The translations under genes and the position numbers were made by a program. From M3007 sp043764095 (lineage in GTDB: Bacteria; Bacteroidota; Bacteroidia; Chitinophagales; Saprospiraceae), in assembly GCA_043764095.1 (NCBI GenBank), contig JAYUKX010000135.1, positions 43,935 through 107,934 on the forward strand: 64,000 nt of DNA. The letters run 5' to 3'. Below are positions 8,089-16,394 of this stretch, one piece after another (the stretch's first letter is position 1; the number at the start of each line of letters is the position of its first letter). The notes below the pieces were generated by a model, which had not been told where the DNA came from, did no database searches, and saw nothing but the letters and a program-made list of their open reading frames with translations.

Positions 8089-9108
8089 TTATTGGTAAAT
8101 TTCTGAAATTATTTTTGTAATCTTTTTCGGTGGCGTATTTTGGTCAAATTCCACTTTTATCGTACCCTCCGAGGGCTTTAAATGGGCACCTGTGGCAGCA
8201 CTACCAAAAAAGGTAAGCGGTAACGAACCCAATTCTGTACTGGGCAATGCCGGATTGGTTTTGCTCTTGTACCGCCATACCGAACGCCGATTTTTGAACC
8301 GTACCTCAAATACTGGCGCGGTTGGTTTTACCAGCCCTCCCGTGGTGCAACTCATAGCAGCATCGGTGGGGTGAACTGCGCGGATTTGAATCAAAGCATA
8401 TATATTATCAGGTATTTCAGTGCCTAGAATGATGCCTTTTGCGGGTGCGCCTACCATACCGACAGGTGGCGTAATAACAGGTATATCGCTTTGGTGTAAA
8501 AATACCGGACAATCATTGGCGGCCACACCTGTATAAATATTTTCGGTGCCACCAATTTCATTTGTAACCTGAATAATGTTTCCTGCTGATTGTAGCAATG
8601 CTTCTATTGGATAATTGGTGGCTGGAGGCACAAATACGGGAAATGGTTGGCTCAAGAAAAGACCCTTTGGTGTGTTAGCGCCACTTGTGTTTTTTAAAAC
8701 AAATACATTTTCCTTAAAACGGTATATTTCTCCATCGGGAGCATATGGAATTTCATAAATATTGCGGCTATAAAATGAATGCGCCGTGTAATTGTCAAAA
8801 TCCTTATGCCGCACCGATACCACAAATTCAAATACCGCATCGTCCGCCACCGTTACATTATTGGGTACTACTACCACGCCACCCAATGCAGTATCCTTAT
8901 ATACGCCGCGCAAGCCTTTGATCAGCGTTGCTGTTTTTGAGGTGGGTTCAATGTTCAAAAAAGACCTTCTATCGTAGTTCAATAGTCGCTTTTCCTTTTG
9001 TATGGTACTTAGGTTGTCAAAAACCACAGTACCCTCATCCAGCCAGTAATGGTGGAGTAGCCGAACTTCAAAAAGGCGTTTGTAACCGATGGTAAGTATT
9101 TCCGACAC
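8089..9108 (-). CDS. Unknown eCIS-operon protein between terminator and sheath genes (339 aa, GTG start)
   Basis: I do not recognise a family. The frame is open further upstream, but that part overlaps the DUF4255 gene; the GTG at 9108, five bases after that gene's stop, gives MSEILTIGYKRLFEVRLLHH, a plausible start. The product has no signal peptide or membrane segment. It looks like an all-beta structural protein with many Pro/Gly/Thr turns. It contains one Cys-bearing stretch, AAMSCTTGGLVKP, and ends in KKITKIISEIYQ. Position between the Pvc16-like gene and the sheath suggests a particle component such as a cap, terminator partner or fibre; this is inference only. Confidence 0.7.
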   Translation of the reverse strand: MSEILTIGYKRLFEVRLLHHYWLDEGTVVFDNLSTIQKEKRLLNYDRRSFLNIEPTSKTATLIKGLRGVYKDTALGGVVVVPNNVTVADDAVFEFVVSVRHKDFDNYTAHSFYSRNIYEIPYAPDGEIYRFKENVFVLKNTSGANTPKGLFLSQPFPVFVPPATNYPIEALLQSAGNIIQVTNEIGGTENIYTGVAANDCPVFLHQSDIPVITPPVGMVGAPAKGIILGTEIPDNIYALIQIRAVHPTDAAMSCTTGGLVKPTAPVFEVRFKNRRSVWRYKSKTNPALPSTELGSLPLTFFGSAATGAHLKPSEGTIKVEFDQNTPPKKITKIISEIYQ

Positions 9109-9113
9109 TGTGT

Positions 9114-9746
9114 TTATTGGGCTTTTTTGTGAGAAAATTCGTTGACTATTTCCGTAATTAATCCGCTTTCGCTTTGTACCGCTTTGAATTTCAGATCGAG
9201 CATACGCATCATATACAGCGCAAATGGATATTGTTTGCCCCCTAAAGTTCCCCATAAATGGTTCACTTCTTCGATATTAGGCGAATAGAGATCAAAAATC
9301 AGTTTGAAGGTTTCTAATTGATCCAGTACATTATTCGGTGCGTCGGTGCTGATAGAAGCAGGCAACACATTATCTTGGGTAAATACATTTTTTGACTGGA
9401 AAAAACGCAATGTCCGAGATAATACCAGCAGCGCATTGGTATAATTGGTATGTGTGGCGGTGACCAAAATAAGGAAATTGGCAAAGACGGGCGGGTTCTC
9501 GTAACTGGCTTTGAGTGATACATCATCCCGAACATAATTGGGTACGTTTTTGAGGGTTTTCTCTTCCTTGATATTCACAATAGAGATGACCAGCATATCT
9601 CGATTTACGCCGCCGTTATTTCCACCACCTGTAAAGCCTTCCCCAATATTGCCCAGTTCCACTTGAGCACTGGCTCCAGTAGCATACACACTATCAAAGT
9701 GGTGCTCCAATTCGTTTAATACAATGGTGAGGGCGTGGGATATCAT
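9114..9746 (-). CDS. DUF4255/Pvc16-like tail terminator protein (210 aa)
   Basis: The protein has the DUF4255 (Pvc16 N-terminal) features: MISHALTIVLNELEHHF at the start, MLVISIVNIKEEKTLKN, then PVFANFLILVTATHTNY and a KLIFDLYSPNIEEVNHLWG segment. Pvc16/Afp16 is the terminator that caps the tube and sheath at the end distal from the baseplate and fixes particle length. It is the first gene of the eCIS operon, with about 360 bp of non-coding sequence before it. The next gene starts five bases after its stop, indicating one transcript. Confidence 0.9.
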   Translation of the reverse strand: MISHALTIVLNELEHHFDSVYATGASAQVELGNIGEGFTGGGNNGGVNRDMLVISIVNIKEEKTLKNVPNYVRDDVSLKASYENPPVFANFLILVTATHTNYTNALLVLSRTLRFFQSKNVFTQDNVLPASISTDAPNNVLDQLETFKLIFDLYSPNIEEVNHLWGTLGGKQYPFALYMMRMLDLKFKAVQSESGLITEIVNEFSHKKAQ

Positions 9747-10106
9747 CGGTTATTTTTTGTAGATGTTTTTGGTTGATATTGATTATATTTGATTTGGTGC
9801 TGCTCAATTTGGTTGCTGCTGCAAATAACTGTACAAAGATTTAAACATAAACGGCTTTTAACACTCGTCGCAAAACGTTGTCGGAATCCAGTATTTGGTC
9901 ACTCCTGAATTCAGGATAGTTAAAAACTTAGCCAGCGGTTTTGAGGCAAAAAAGCAGGCAAGTTTTTGTACAACAAGCCGTCTTTTTGAGTTCGATGCAG
10001 CGCATCGGGCGAGAAAAGCGGCGAATTTATACTGAGCCTGTCGAAGTAGTGGGACGAAAACTTGACCTTTTTTGACCAAAATGGAAGCGGCTAAGTTTTT
10101 ACTAAA
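9747..10106. other. Intergenic region upstream of the eCIS operon, with repeat-derived sequence
   Basis: These 360 bp separate the response regulator gene from the first eCIS gene and should contain the eCIS promoter; I could not find an exact TAnnTTTG box near 9746. Positions 10031-10048 carry ACTGAGCCTGTCGAAGTA, a member of the CTTCGAC...CTCAGT repeat family common between Bacteroidota genes. A 73-codon open frame at 9858-10079 on the minus strand is encoded by this repeat-like sequence and is not called as a gene. Confidence 0.6.
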
Positions 10107-10742
10107 CTAAACCAAAGTTAAGGCTTCCCAATTGACCATATTATTGCGGATCGCTTTTGCTACTACACCCTGAATGGTATGGCAACTCATCTTTATTTTG
10201 ATGTTTTTAAAGTAGGTTTCCACCGTTTGAGCCTTTAATTTAAGCATTTCGGCTATTTGTGGGCAACTTTTATCGCTGGCTGCCAGACTAATAATTTGCT
10301 TTTCGCGGGTGTTTAATTCTATGTTTTCAAAAGGCATCAATGATTCAACGATGATTTTACGCACCTCGCAAGACATAAATATTTTGCCATGCGTTACATC
10401 GGCAATCACCTCCTCCAAGTATTGGATTGAGTTGGCTACTTCTTCCTTCAATAAGTAACCATCGGCGCCAGCCCTAAACGCACGCAGCACGTACTCGGGG
10501 TGTCCAGTGAGTACAATGGTTTTGATGCGCGGAAACTTTTCGGTAATAATAGACAATGCTTCCAAGCCAGCCTCTCGGTTGCCGTCTATCTCCATGTCCA
10601 ATAGAACTACTTTGGGTTGGGCGCAGCGCAGGTTGTCTATGAGACCATTGTAATTGTGCCAGCCCTTGGCCGGGAGTTTGTTTTGCTGTAGCAGATCTTC
10701 CAATTGGTAAAAATAATTGCTATCTTCAAAAAAGGCAATCAT
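10107..10742 (-). CDS. NarL/LuxR-type response regulator next to eCIS (211 aa)
   Basis: An N-terminal receiver domain (1-120) has the acidic pair E7/D8, phospho-acceptor D49 in VVLLDMEIDG, T79 in VLTGHPE and K99 in YLLKEE. The C-terminal LuxR-type helix-turn-helix (about 142-200) contains LNTREKQIISLAA and AQTVETYFKNIKIKM. It would bind DNA after phosphorylation by the kinase encoded upstream at 10819-11769. Lying 360 bp upstream of and in the same orientation as the eCIS operon, it is a candidate regulator of it, though no binding site is identified. One detail: the first acidic residue is Glu rather than Asp. Confidence 0.9.
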   Translation of the reverse strand: MIAFFEDSNYFYQLEDLLQQNKLPAKGWHNYNGLIDNLRCAQPKVVLLDMEIDGNREAGLEALSIITEKFPRIKTIVLTGHPEYVLRAFRAGADGYLLKEEVANSIQYLEEVIADVTHGKIFMSCEVRKIIVESLMPFENIELNTREKQIISLAASDKSCPQIAEMLKLKAQTVETYFKNIKIKMSCHTIQGVVAKAIRNNMVNWEALTLV

Positions 10743-10818
10743 AATAGTAAAGCATTTAAAGGATAAATCGGTTATTGGATTAAAAAAAAAGAATAAAATT
10801 TGGGGGGAAATTATTGTT

Positions 10819-11769
10819 TTATCGTTCCAAAGGAAATGTCAAACACACCTTGGTGCCCAAATCCTTACTGGAACGAATAGCCAATGCTCCATTTAATTTT
10901 TGGGCTTTTTTAAATAATTCGACGATACCAGTGCTTCGTTTTTTTTGAAAAAACTGTTGTCGGTATTGTGCTATATTGTGCTCATTAATTTCTATTTCTA
11001 CTGCGTCTATTTGGAGTGTATGCTGAAGCCCTTTACCGTCGTCGGTGATTTCAATGACAATCGTTCTGTCCTCATTTTCTAACTGTTTTTCTTGCCTCAC
11101 AAGCAGCCCTACATGGCGGTATTGGGCGTGTTTTCGGATGTTATTCAGGCATTCGCGCAGGAAAAAAATGATTTCGTACTTTTGTTTATAACTGATAATC
11201 GTATCTTTTAAGGAAGTACTTATATCGCAATAAAAGTACCGCTCGTCCATTTCGGAATGAATTTTTTGGGCAAAAATAAACTCCATATTGTGCATCAGTT
11301 CAAAAAGATTATTGTTGCTTTTATCGATAAATGCCTGGCTTAATTCGCAAATCTTTACAAATTCGGATAGTTTTTCTTGGAGTGGGTTATTTGCTGTTGT
11401 TTCGGCTAGGATACACTGCGCCTCGCCTTTAATTACTTCGTGAATAACATTGGAAAAATAGCGTTGTTGTTCTTCTTTTTCCAAAATGAGCGCGTCTGGA
11501 GCGCGATCAAAGGCGGGCGGGTTTATTGCTATTTTTTGTATTTTTAACCATAAATGCGTAAAAAATAAAGCCGTGGCCAGCATTGCAGCCACCAACGTCC
11601 AAAGCCCCGTTGTCCAAAGAACAGATAGGGCCACGCTTGGTTGCCAGGGCGCAAAAACAATACTAATAATTAGGGGGAAAAGAAGTGTTATCAAAAAGTG
11701 GTTTCGATGAAAATCGTAGAGTGGTAAAGATAAAGATACCTTTCCCTGTTCGTTAATAATTATATTCAT
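10819..11769 (-). CDS. Sensor histidine kinase, NarX/DesK-like, next to eCIS (316 aa)
   Basis: Two predicted membrane helices (about 26-40 and 47-73) are followed by a dimerisation/phospho-acceptor helix with H110 in FSNVIHEVIKGEAQ, an N-box ECLNNIRKHAQYRHVG, a G-box ITDDGKGLQ, and a final GTKVCLTFPLE strand. This is the short HisKA_3-type kinase that pairs with NarL-type regulators. It has almost no extracellular region, so any signal is probably membrane-borne or cytoplasmic. It is transcribed just before the response regulator (76 bp gap). Confidence 0.88.
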   Translation of the reverse strand: MNIIINEQGKVSLSLPLYDFHRNHFLITLLFPLIISIVFAPWQPSVALSVLWTTGLWTLVAAMLATALFFTHLWLKIQKIAINPPAFDRAPDALILEKEEQQRYFSNVIHEVIKGEAQCILAETTANNPLQEKLSEFVKICELSQAFIDKSNNNLFELMHNMEFIFAQKIHSEMDERYFYCDISTSLKDTIISYKQKYEIIFFLRECLNNIRKHAQYRHVGLLVRQEKQLENEDRTIVIEITDDGKGLQHTLQIDAVEIEINEHNIAQYRQQFFQKKRSTGIVELFKKAQKLNGALAIRSSKDLGTKVCLTFPLER

Positions 11770-11895
11770 TGGTGGCGGTTTTTAGTTAATAATCGGCTAA
11801 TTCGTTGCAATAATAAATCGTTTAACGTTATTTTTACGAATTTTAATCTTAATTTTTTATTAATTCGACCAAATAACTTATTTTTTGCCTAAACG

Positions 11896-13692
11896 TCAAA
11901 ATATGATCAGTTTGAGTGCGTACTTTATTCCTCCATCTAGTACTACACTTACAATATAGGCGCCTGCTGGAATATCATTTATTTGTATTAAAACATCTCC
12001 TGTACCACTGGCATCTATTTGTTGCTGTAATATCTGCTTGCCCATCAAGTTAAATACGCTTGCTCGAGCATGGCCATGTAATCCATTTATATAAAAATAA
12101 TCCTGTGCCGGGTTGGGGTATATTTTGATCTTGTCGTTTGTTGCTCCCATTTCAGGTGATTGTATGCCCACGGGCTGGGTATTGTCGCATTCGACAGGTG
12201 TTAGGGTGATATTTCCAAAGAATTGGTTCAACAAAAAATAACGTTGCCCTACTTTGACCAATTCTTTGAAATCATAAAGTTCGGCAGGCGTTATTTTTTT
12301 TTCATACACCAAATTGGTATCTATTTTATGACGCAAGATGAGTTCCGATTGGGTCGCCAATGGAACCGTAGGATCATAAGAAAAATTAGATTCACTGGAT
12401 AATATGCCACCATTTCCATCGTGTTTCCAAAACGATTTATGTTTCGTACCAGTAGAGGAGTATTCAAGCGTACTGGCATACTCGCTGTTTAAAAAAACAA
12501 ATTCTGGGCCTTCAAAATTAAATTGGTATGTACCTTCACTTCTAGTATTAAAATAAGGATAATGGCTATTGGTTTGGTACGTAGCGTAAGTAAAGTTGCC
12601 GCAATAAGTACGACCAATACCGGGATTACCGGTTCCCCAGTCTGTACTAGAATAACTTTGCAAATCCCATACTAACCGTTCGGAATAAGTGGTGAGCGAG
12701 TCGTTCAGTACCAATATATAACCTTTTTTGTCATGCGAGGTAAATGTGCTATATCCCATTGTAAAATATTGATTGTCAATATTGTATAAATTTGGAGTGC
12801 CTTCGTTACTGGTGTTCCAAACTCTTGTGGATAGCACATTGAAATTTTCATCTGTTTTGATAATTGTCAATTTCAGGTCTATGGTATTTGGAACATACGG
12901 CGGCTGTGTATTGGGGGCGTTTTTGAAGGCTGAAAATATATATCCATTGCCAAATTCGATGGCATTGAGTAATTTATGATAACCCGAACTTAATGAAGTG
13001 GGAATTGCTTTAGAGTAAATCAAGTTGCCCTGGCTGCTCTTTTTATGCAGCATATTTTGATCTATTAAAAGGAAAAATTGCGCTGCTGCGATTGGATCAG
13101 GTTGTGCTAAAACAGCACCAGTACTGTCAATATTATACGATTTATAGGTGTCACCATCCTTTACAATCATATTTAACTGACCATTGGGCAAATAAGAAGT
13201 GCATTCAATACGACCATTGGCAACAGTATTGGTACAAGGTAGGCCAGTAAAGGGTTTAATATTTACTATAGCCCGAATTTGCTGCTTCCCTAACATTATT
13301 TCTTCTAAGGAATAATAGGCGTATTCAGCAATAACAACGAGATATTTGTTGCCTGCTGTTACATAGTTTTTATTGATATAAGTTGTGTAATGGTAAGTAT
13401 ATGTTGCTCCAGGGGCTAAGAGTTGGTATGGAAACACCGCAAGGCGATCATATTCGGTTGGAATGGTATCACTAGAAAGATATACTTTTATTTGAAAATC
13501 TCCATAAAGTTCTTGTAGCATCGTATCTGTACTGGTATTGGTAAGATTGAAACTAAAGCCTAGGTTTTTCCCCGCTTCTACAAAATTTTGCTCCAGTTGG
13601 AGATCATTAAGTGCAATATTAGCAATACTACCCTGTGCTGAAACAGCGACACAAACGGGTAAAAAGAGTAAACAAAAGAGTGCGTTTTTCAT
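11896..13692 (-). CDS. Secreted protein with T9SS sorting tail, unknown function (598 aa)
   Basis: A signal peptide (MKNALFCLLFLPVCVAVSAQ) leads into a CARDB-like beta-sandwich region (about 25-145: LEQNFVEAGKNLGFSFNLTN...), a long region with no family that I recognise, and a type IX sorting tail from about 528 (IYPNPAQDYFYINGLHGHAR ... GAYIVSVVLDGG). T9SS tails direct export across the outer membrane and are cleaved or anchored at the surface. The gene is monocistronic, ending convergently to nothing and starting divergently from the DUF2339 gene. Confidence 0.85.
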   Translation of the reverse strand: MKNALFCLLFLPVCVAVSAQGSIANIALNDLQLEQNFVEAGKNLGFSFNLTNTSTDTMLQELYGDFQIKVYLSSDTIPTEYDRLAVFPYQLLAPGATYTYHYTTYINKNYVTAGNKYLVVIAEYAYYSLEEIMLGKQQIRAIVNIKPFTGLPCTNTVANGRIECTSYLPNGQLNMIVKDGDTYKSYNIDSTGAVLAQPDPIAAAQFFLLIDQNMLHKKSSQGNLIYSKAIPTSLSSGYHKLLNAIEFGNGYIFSAFKNAPNTQPPYVPNTIDLKLTIIKTDENFNVLSTRVWNTSNEGTPNLYNIDNQYFTMGYSTFTSHDKKGYILVLNDSLTTYSERLVWDLQSYSSTDWGTGNPGIGRTYCGNFTYATYQTNSHYPYFNTRSEGTYQFNFEGPEFVFLNSEYASTLEYSSTGTKHKSFWKHDGNGGILSSESNFSYDPTVPLATQSELILRHKIDTNLVYEKKITPAELYDFKELVKVGQRYFLLNQFFGNITLTPVECDNTQPVGIQSPEMGATNDKIKIYPNPAQDYFYINGLHGHARASVFNLMGKQILQQQIDASGTGDVLIQINDIPAGAYIVSVVLDGGIKYALKLIIF

Positions 13693-13921
13693 GATTATAG
13701 TTTTTACAGATGGATCACTAGGGCTTTATGCGTTTATTGGTATGAGTGTGAACTCTAGCAACCAATCATTTTTCTAATTCTATTAAATGCTTCCTGTTAA
13801 GTACCTATTTTTGCTATTTTTGCCTTCTATATTAATGGGTAATTGCTTCCAAGAACAAATTTAATTTTAAAAAAATCACATAATCTCTATTAAATAGGTA
13901 CTTCATATTCCTCTAAATACA

Positions 13922-13929
13922 TAAGTTTG
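13922..13929 (+). promoter_or_regulatory. -7 box TAAGTTTG, 4 nt before the ATG (putative leaderless start)
   Basis: TAAGTTTG matches the Bacteroidota sigma-A -7 consensus TAnnTTTG and is followed by CACC and the ATG at 13934. Transcription would start at or next to the start codon. I see no clear TTG/TTTG -33 element at the normal distance, which limits confidence. Confidence 0.45.
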
Positions 13930-13933
13930 CACC

Positions 13934-16195
13934 ATGGAAATAAATCAAAATCAACTCGATCAACTACTGCGTAAATTGTCTGATTTACGCGCTAAGCAAG
14001 ATGCTTTAAACAAAGAATATGACGACCTAAATTCGGTTGTTCTATCGTTTAAAGTAACAGCAGCGGCTAAAACTGAAAAAAAGGAGGAAAGGCCTGATTT
14101 CGTCTTTACCCCTGCTCCCGAAAAACCCGTCGTTCTTTTGACTACTCCGCATGCTCCATCGAGTGATGCGCCTGCATGGGATTTGGAGCGTTATATCGGT
14201 GAAAATTTGTCCAATAAAGTAGGTGCTATTATTACTGTTTTGGGCGTTGGCATTGGCATAAAATACGCTATTGATAACAACTTAATTGGGCCATTAACCC
14301 GTATTTTATTGGGTTATGCTATTGGTTTTGTATTGTTTTTTGTTTCCTACCGGTTGCGCCAACAGTACCGCGAACTCAGTGCTGTGATCCTAAGTGCAGC
14401 GATTTGTATTGCTTATTACACCACTTATGCTGCCAATATCTATTACCAATTGATACCCGAAAGTATTGCTTTTGCCCTCCTGCTGGGGATTACGGTGGTT
14501 ACGGTATGGCAAGCCTTAGATTATGACCTTCAGGTGATTGCCATAGGTGGTTTAGTGGGGGCTTACGCCATTCCATTTCTATTGAGTGATGGTACCGAGC
14601 GGCCTATGTTGCTGTTTTCGTATATGGCACTGGTGAATTGTGCTATTTTGTATATCTCGTTTTGGCGCGATTGGAAATTGGTGGGCGTATTGACATTCAT
14701 ACTGACTTGGTATATCTTTTTCCCTTGGGCATTCAATGTAAATCAAACGCCTTTAGTGCTGTCTGGAATTATATTTGCAACCCTCTTTTTTGGCATATTC
14801 ACAGCCATTTATTTCGCAGAAAAATGGGTGCGCAACACAGTGCATCTTGTTGAGGATTCGGTTTATTTATTCGCCAATGGCTTGCTGTACAGTGCATCAG
14901 GATTTGCCTTGGTAAGCCACTTGCATGGTAGTATCCCTTTTTATTCATTTTTATTTTTTAGCATATTTATTTATCTGATTTTTAGTTATTTGGTATTTAA
15001 TCGATCTGCGCAAGAAAAACCATTCGGTCTATTTAGCAGGGCTGCATTTTTCTTTTTAAACCTTTATCTTATAAATAAATTTCATGGCCCTCTACTTTCA
15101 GCCTTATGTTCCTTGGAGTTGGTCTTGTTGTTTAGCATTGGCCGTAAGTTTAAATTGGGCGCTTATGAAACATTTTTTTTGACATTGGCATCGGGTTTAT
15201 TACTTGGGTTAGGATTGTTTGAAACCGTGCCTTATTTCCGATACTACGATAAATTTGCTACCATCTGGAACAAGCATTCAATCTCGTTTTGGGTCGTTAT
15301 TTTGGCATTTGTGGTGATTTATATCATCCATCAAAATACCCGCCAACAAGCCGATGGTAAGGTGGTTGCCATCGAAAAAGTAGTCCCTAGGTTTGATCTT
15401 TTATTGCTGTTTTTTATTGGTTCGCTGATGTATTTATACGGTTTTAACGAAATAGCACACCATTTCAATTTGGCGTACTACAACAGTTATCACTCCAACC
15501 AATACCCGCAATATTTTGAGGATTTATTATCCTTTAAAATACTTTGGACTTTCGATTTTACCATGATTTTCTTGATTGTCCTCAATGGAATTGTGCTGCG
15601 TCGCGTCGTTCAGATCGCAGATACTTCATGGCCAATTATACTGAGTTTGCTGTGTATTGCTTCGTTTTTAACGTTTGGTTTGTATGAATTAGGCTATTTG
15701 AAAAACCTGTATTTTACCCCCGATTTTGCGGATTATGAGCGAACGGGCTGGCATTTGGGCATAAGATATATCTCAATAGCACTGTTGGGGATACTTTGCT
15801 GGTCATTGAGGACAGTTGTACACCAAACCAAAACGCAATTGGGTGTATTGACTGAAATATTACCCCTGTTCTTCCACGGCGTTGCTTTATGGGTGGTGAG
15901 TAGCGAATTGGTGCATTGGATGGAATGGAATGGCTTGGGCGACCGCAGTTATAAAGTAGCCCTAAGTATTTTGTTTGGTTGTTGGTCGGTAATATTGGTC
16001 GTTTTAGGTATTCAAAAGCAGGATAAAAACTATCGGATTGCAGGTATTGTGCTGTTTTCAGCCACTTTACTCAAGTTGTTTTCCTATGATTTGGCACAGT
16101 TAAGCACGATTGCCAAAACGGTGGTCATGGTTTCTTTAGGTGCGTTACTTTTATTTATTTCTTTTTTGTATAATAAATTTAAGGAGCGGATGTGA
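13934..16195 (+). CDS. DUF2339 multi-pass membrane protein (753 aa)
   Basis: The N-terminus is a short coiled coil (LDQLLRKLSDLRAKQDALNK), followed by a Pro-rich linker and WDLERYIGENLSNKVGAIIT, the conserved entry of DUF2339 proteins. More than twenty predicted hydrophobic helices follow, including AVILSAAICIAYYTTYAANI and GLVGAYAIPFLLSDG. The length and layout fit the family, whose function is unknown. It ends with the KTVVMVSLGALLLFISFLYN helix that is typical of the family. It stands alone, divergent from the T9SS gene upstream. Confidence 0.92.
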   Translation: MEINQNQLDQLLRKLSDLRAKQDALNKEYDDLNSVVLSFKVTAAAKTEKKEERPDFVFTPAPEKPVVLLTTPHAPSSDAPAWDLERYIGENLSNKVGAIITVLGVGIGIKYAIDNNLIGPLTRILLGYAIGFVLFFVSYRLRQQYRELSAVILSAAICIAYYTTYAANIYYQLIPESIAFALLLGITVVTVWQALDYDLQVIAIGGLVGAYAIPFLLSDGTERPMLLFSYMALVNCAILYISFWRDWKLVGVLTFILTWYIFFPWAFNVNQTPLVLSGIIFATLFFGIFTAIYFAEKWVRNTVHLVEDSVYLFANGLLYSASGFALVSHLHGSIPFYSFLFFSIFIYLIFSYLVFNRSAQEKPFGLFSRAAFFFLNLYLINKFHGPLLSALCSLELVLLFSIGRKFKLGAYETFFLTLASGLLLGLGLFETVPYFRYYDKFATIWNKHSISFWVVILAFVVIYIIHQNTRQQADGKVVAIEKVVPRFDLLLLFFIGSLMYLYGFNEIAHHFNLAYYNSYHSNQYPQYFEDLLSFKILWTFDFTMIFLIVLNGIVLRRVVQIADTSWPIILSLLCIASFLTFGLYELGYLKNLYFTPDFADYERTGWHLGIRYISIALLGILCWSLRTVVHQTKTQLGVLTEILPLFFHGVALWVVSSELVHWMEWNGLGDRSYKVALSILFGCWSVILVVLGIQKQDKNYRIAGIVLFSATLLKLFSYDLAQLSTIAKTVVMVSLGALLLFISFLYNKFKERM

Positions 16196-16394
16196 AAGGG
16201 CGATGAAAAAATATGATAATCGTTTTTTTGAATGGGGCGTACGAGTACAGAATTTGACTATGAAATTTGGGGGAAAACGATAAAATGATCCATTAAATAA
16301 AAAATAAAAAACGTATATTTATTTTATTAGGAATCAATAATTATTCATACCTTTACTTTTCTAATAATATTTTTCACAAAACAATTTTTTCATC

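Noticed and set aside
1..9746. Type VI secretion system
   Set aside because: There is no TssJLM membrane complex, no TssB/TssC split sheath and no ClpV here; the gp19 tubes, DUF4255, DUF5908 and LysM genes point to an eCIS.
9858..10079. 73-aa minus-strand ORF upstream of the eCIS operon
   Set aside because: It is built from repeat-like intergenic sequence, has no start context and no family features.
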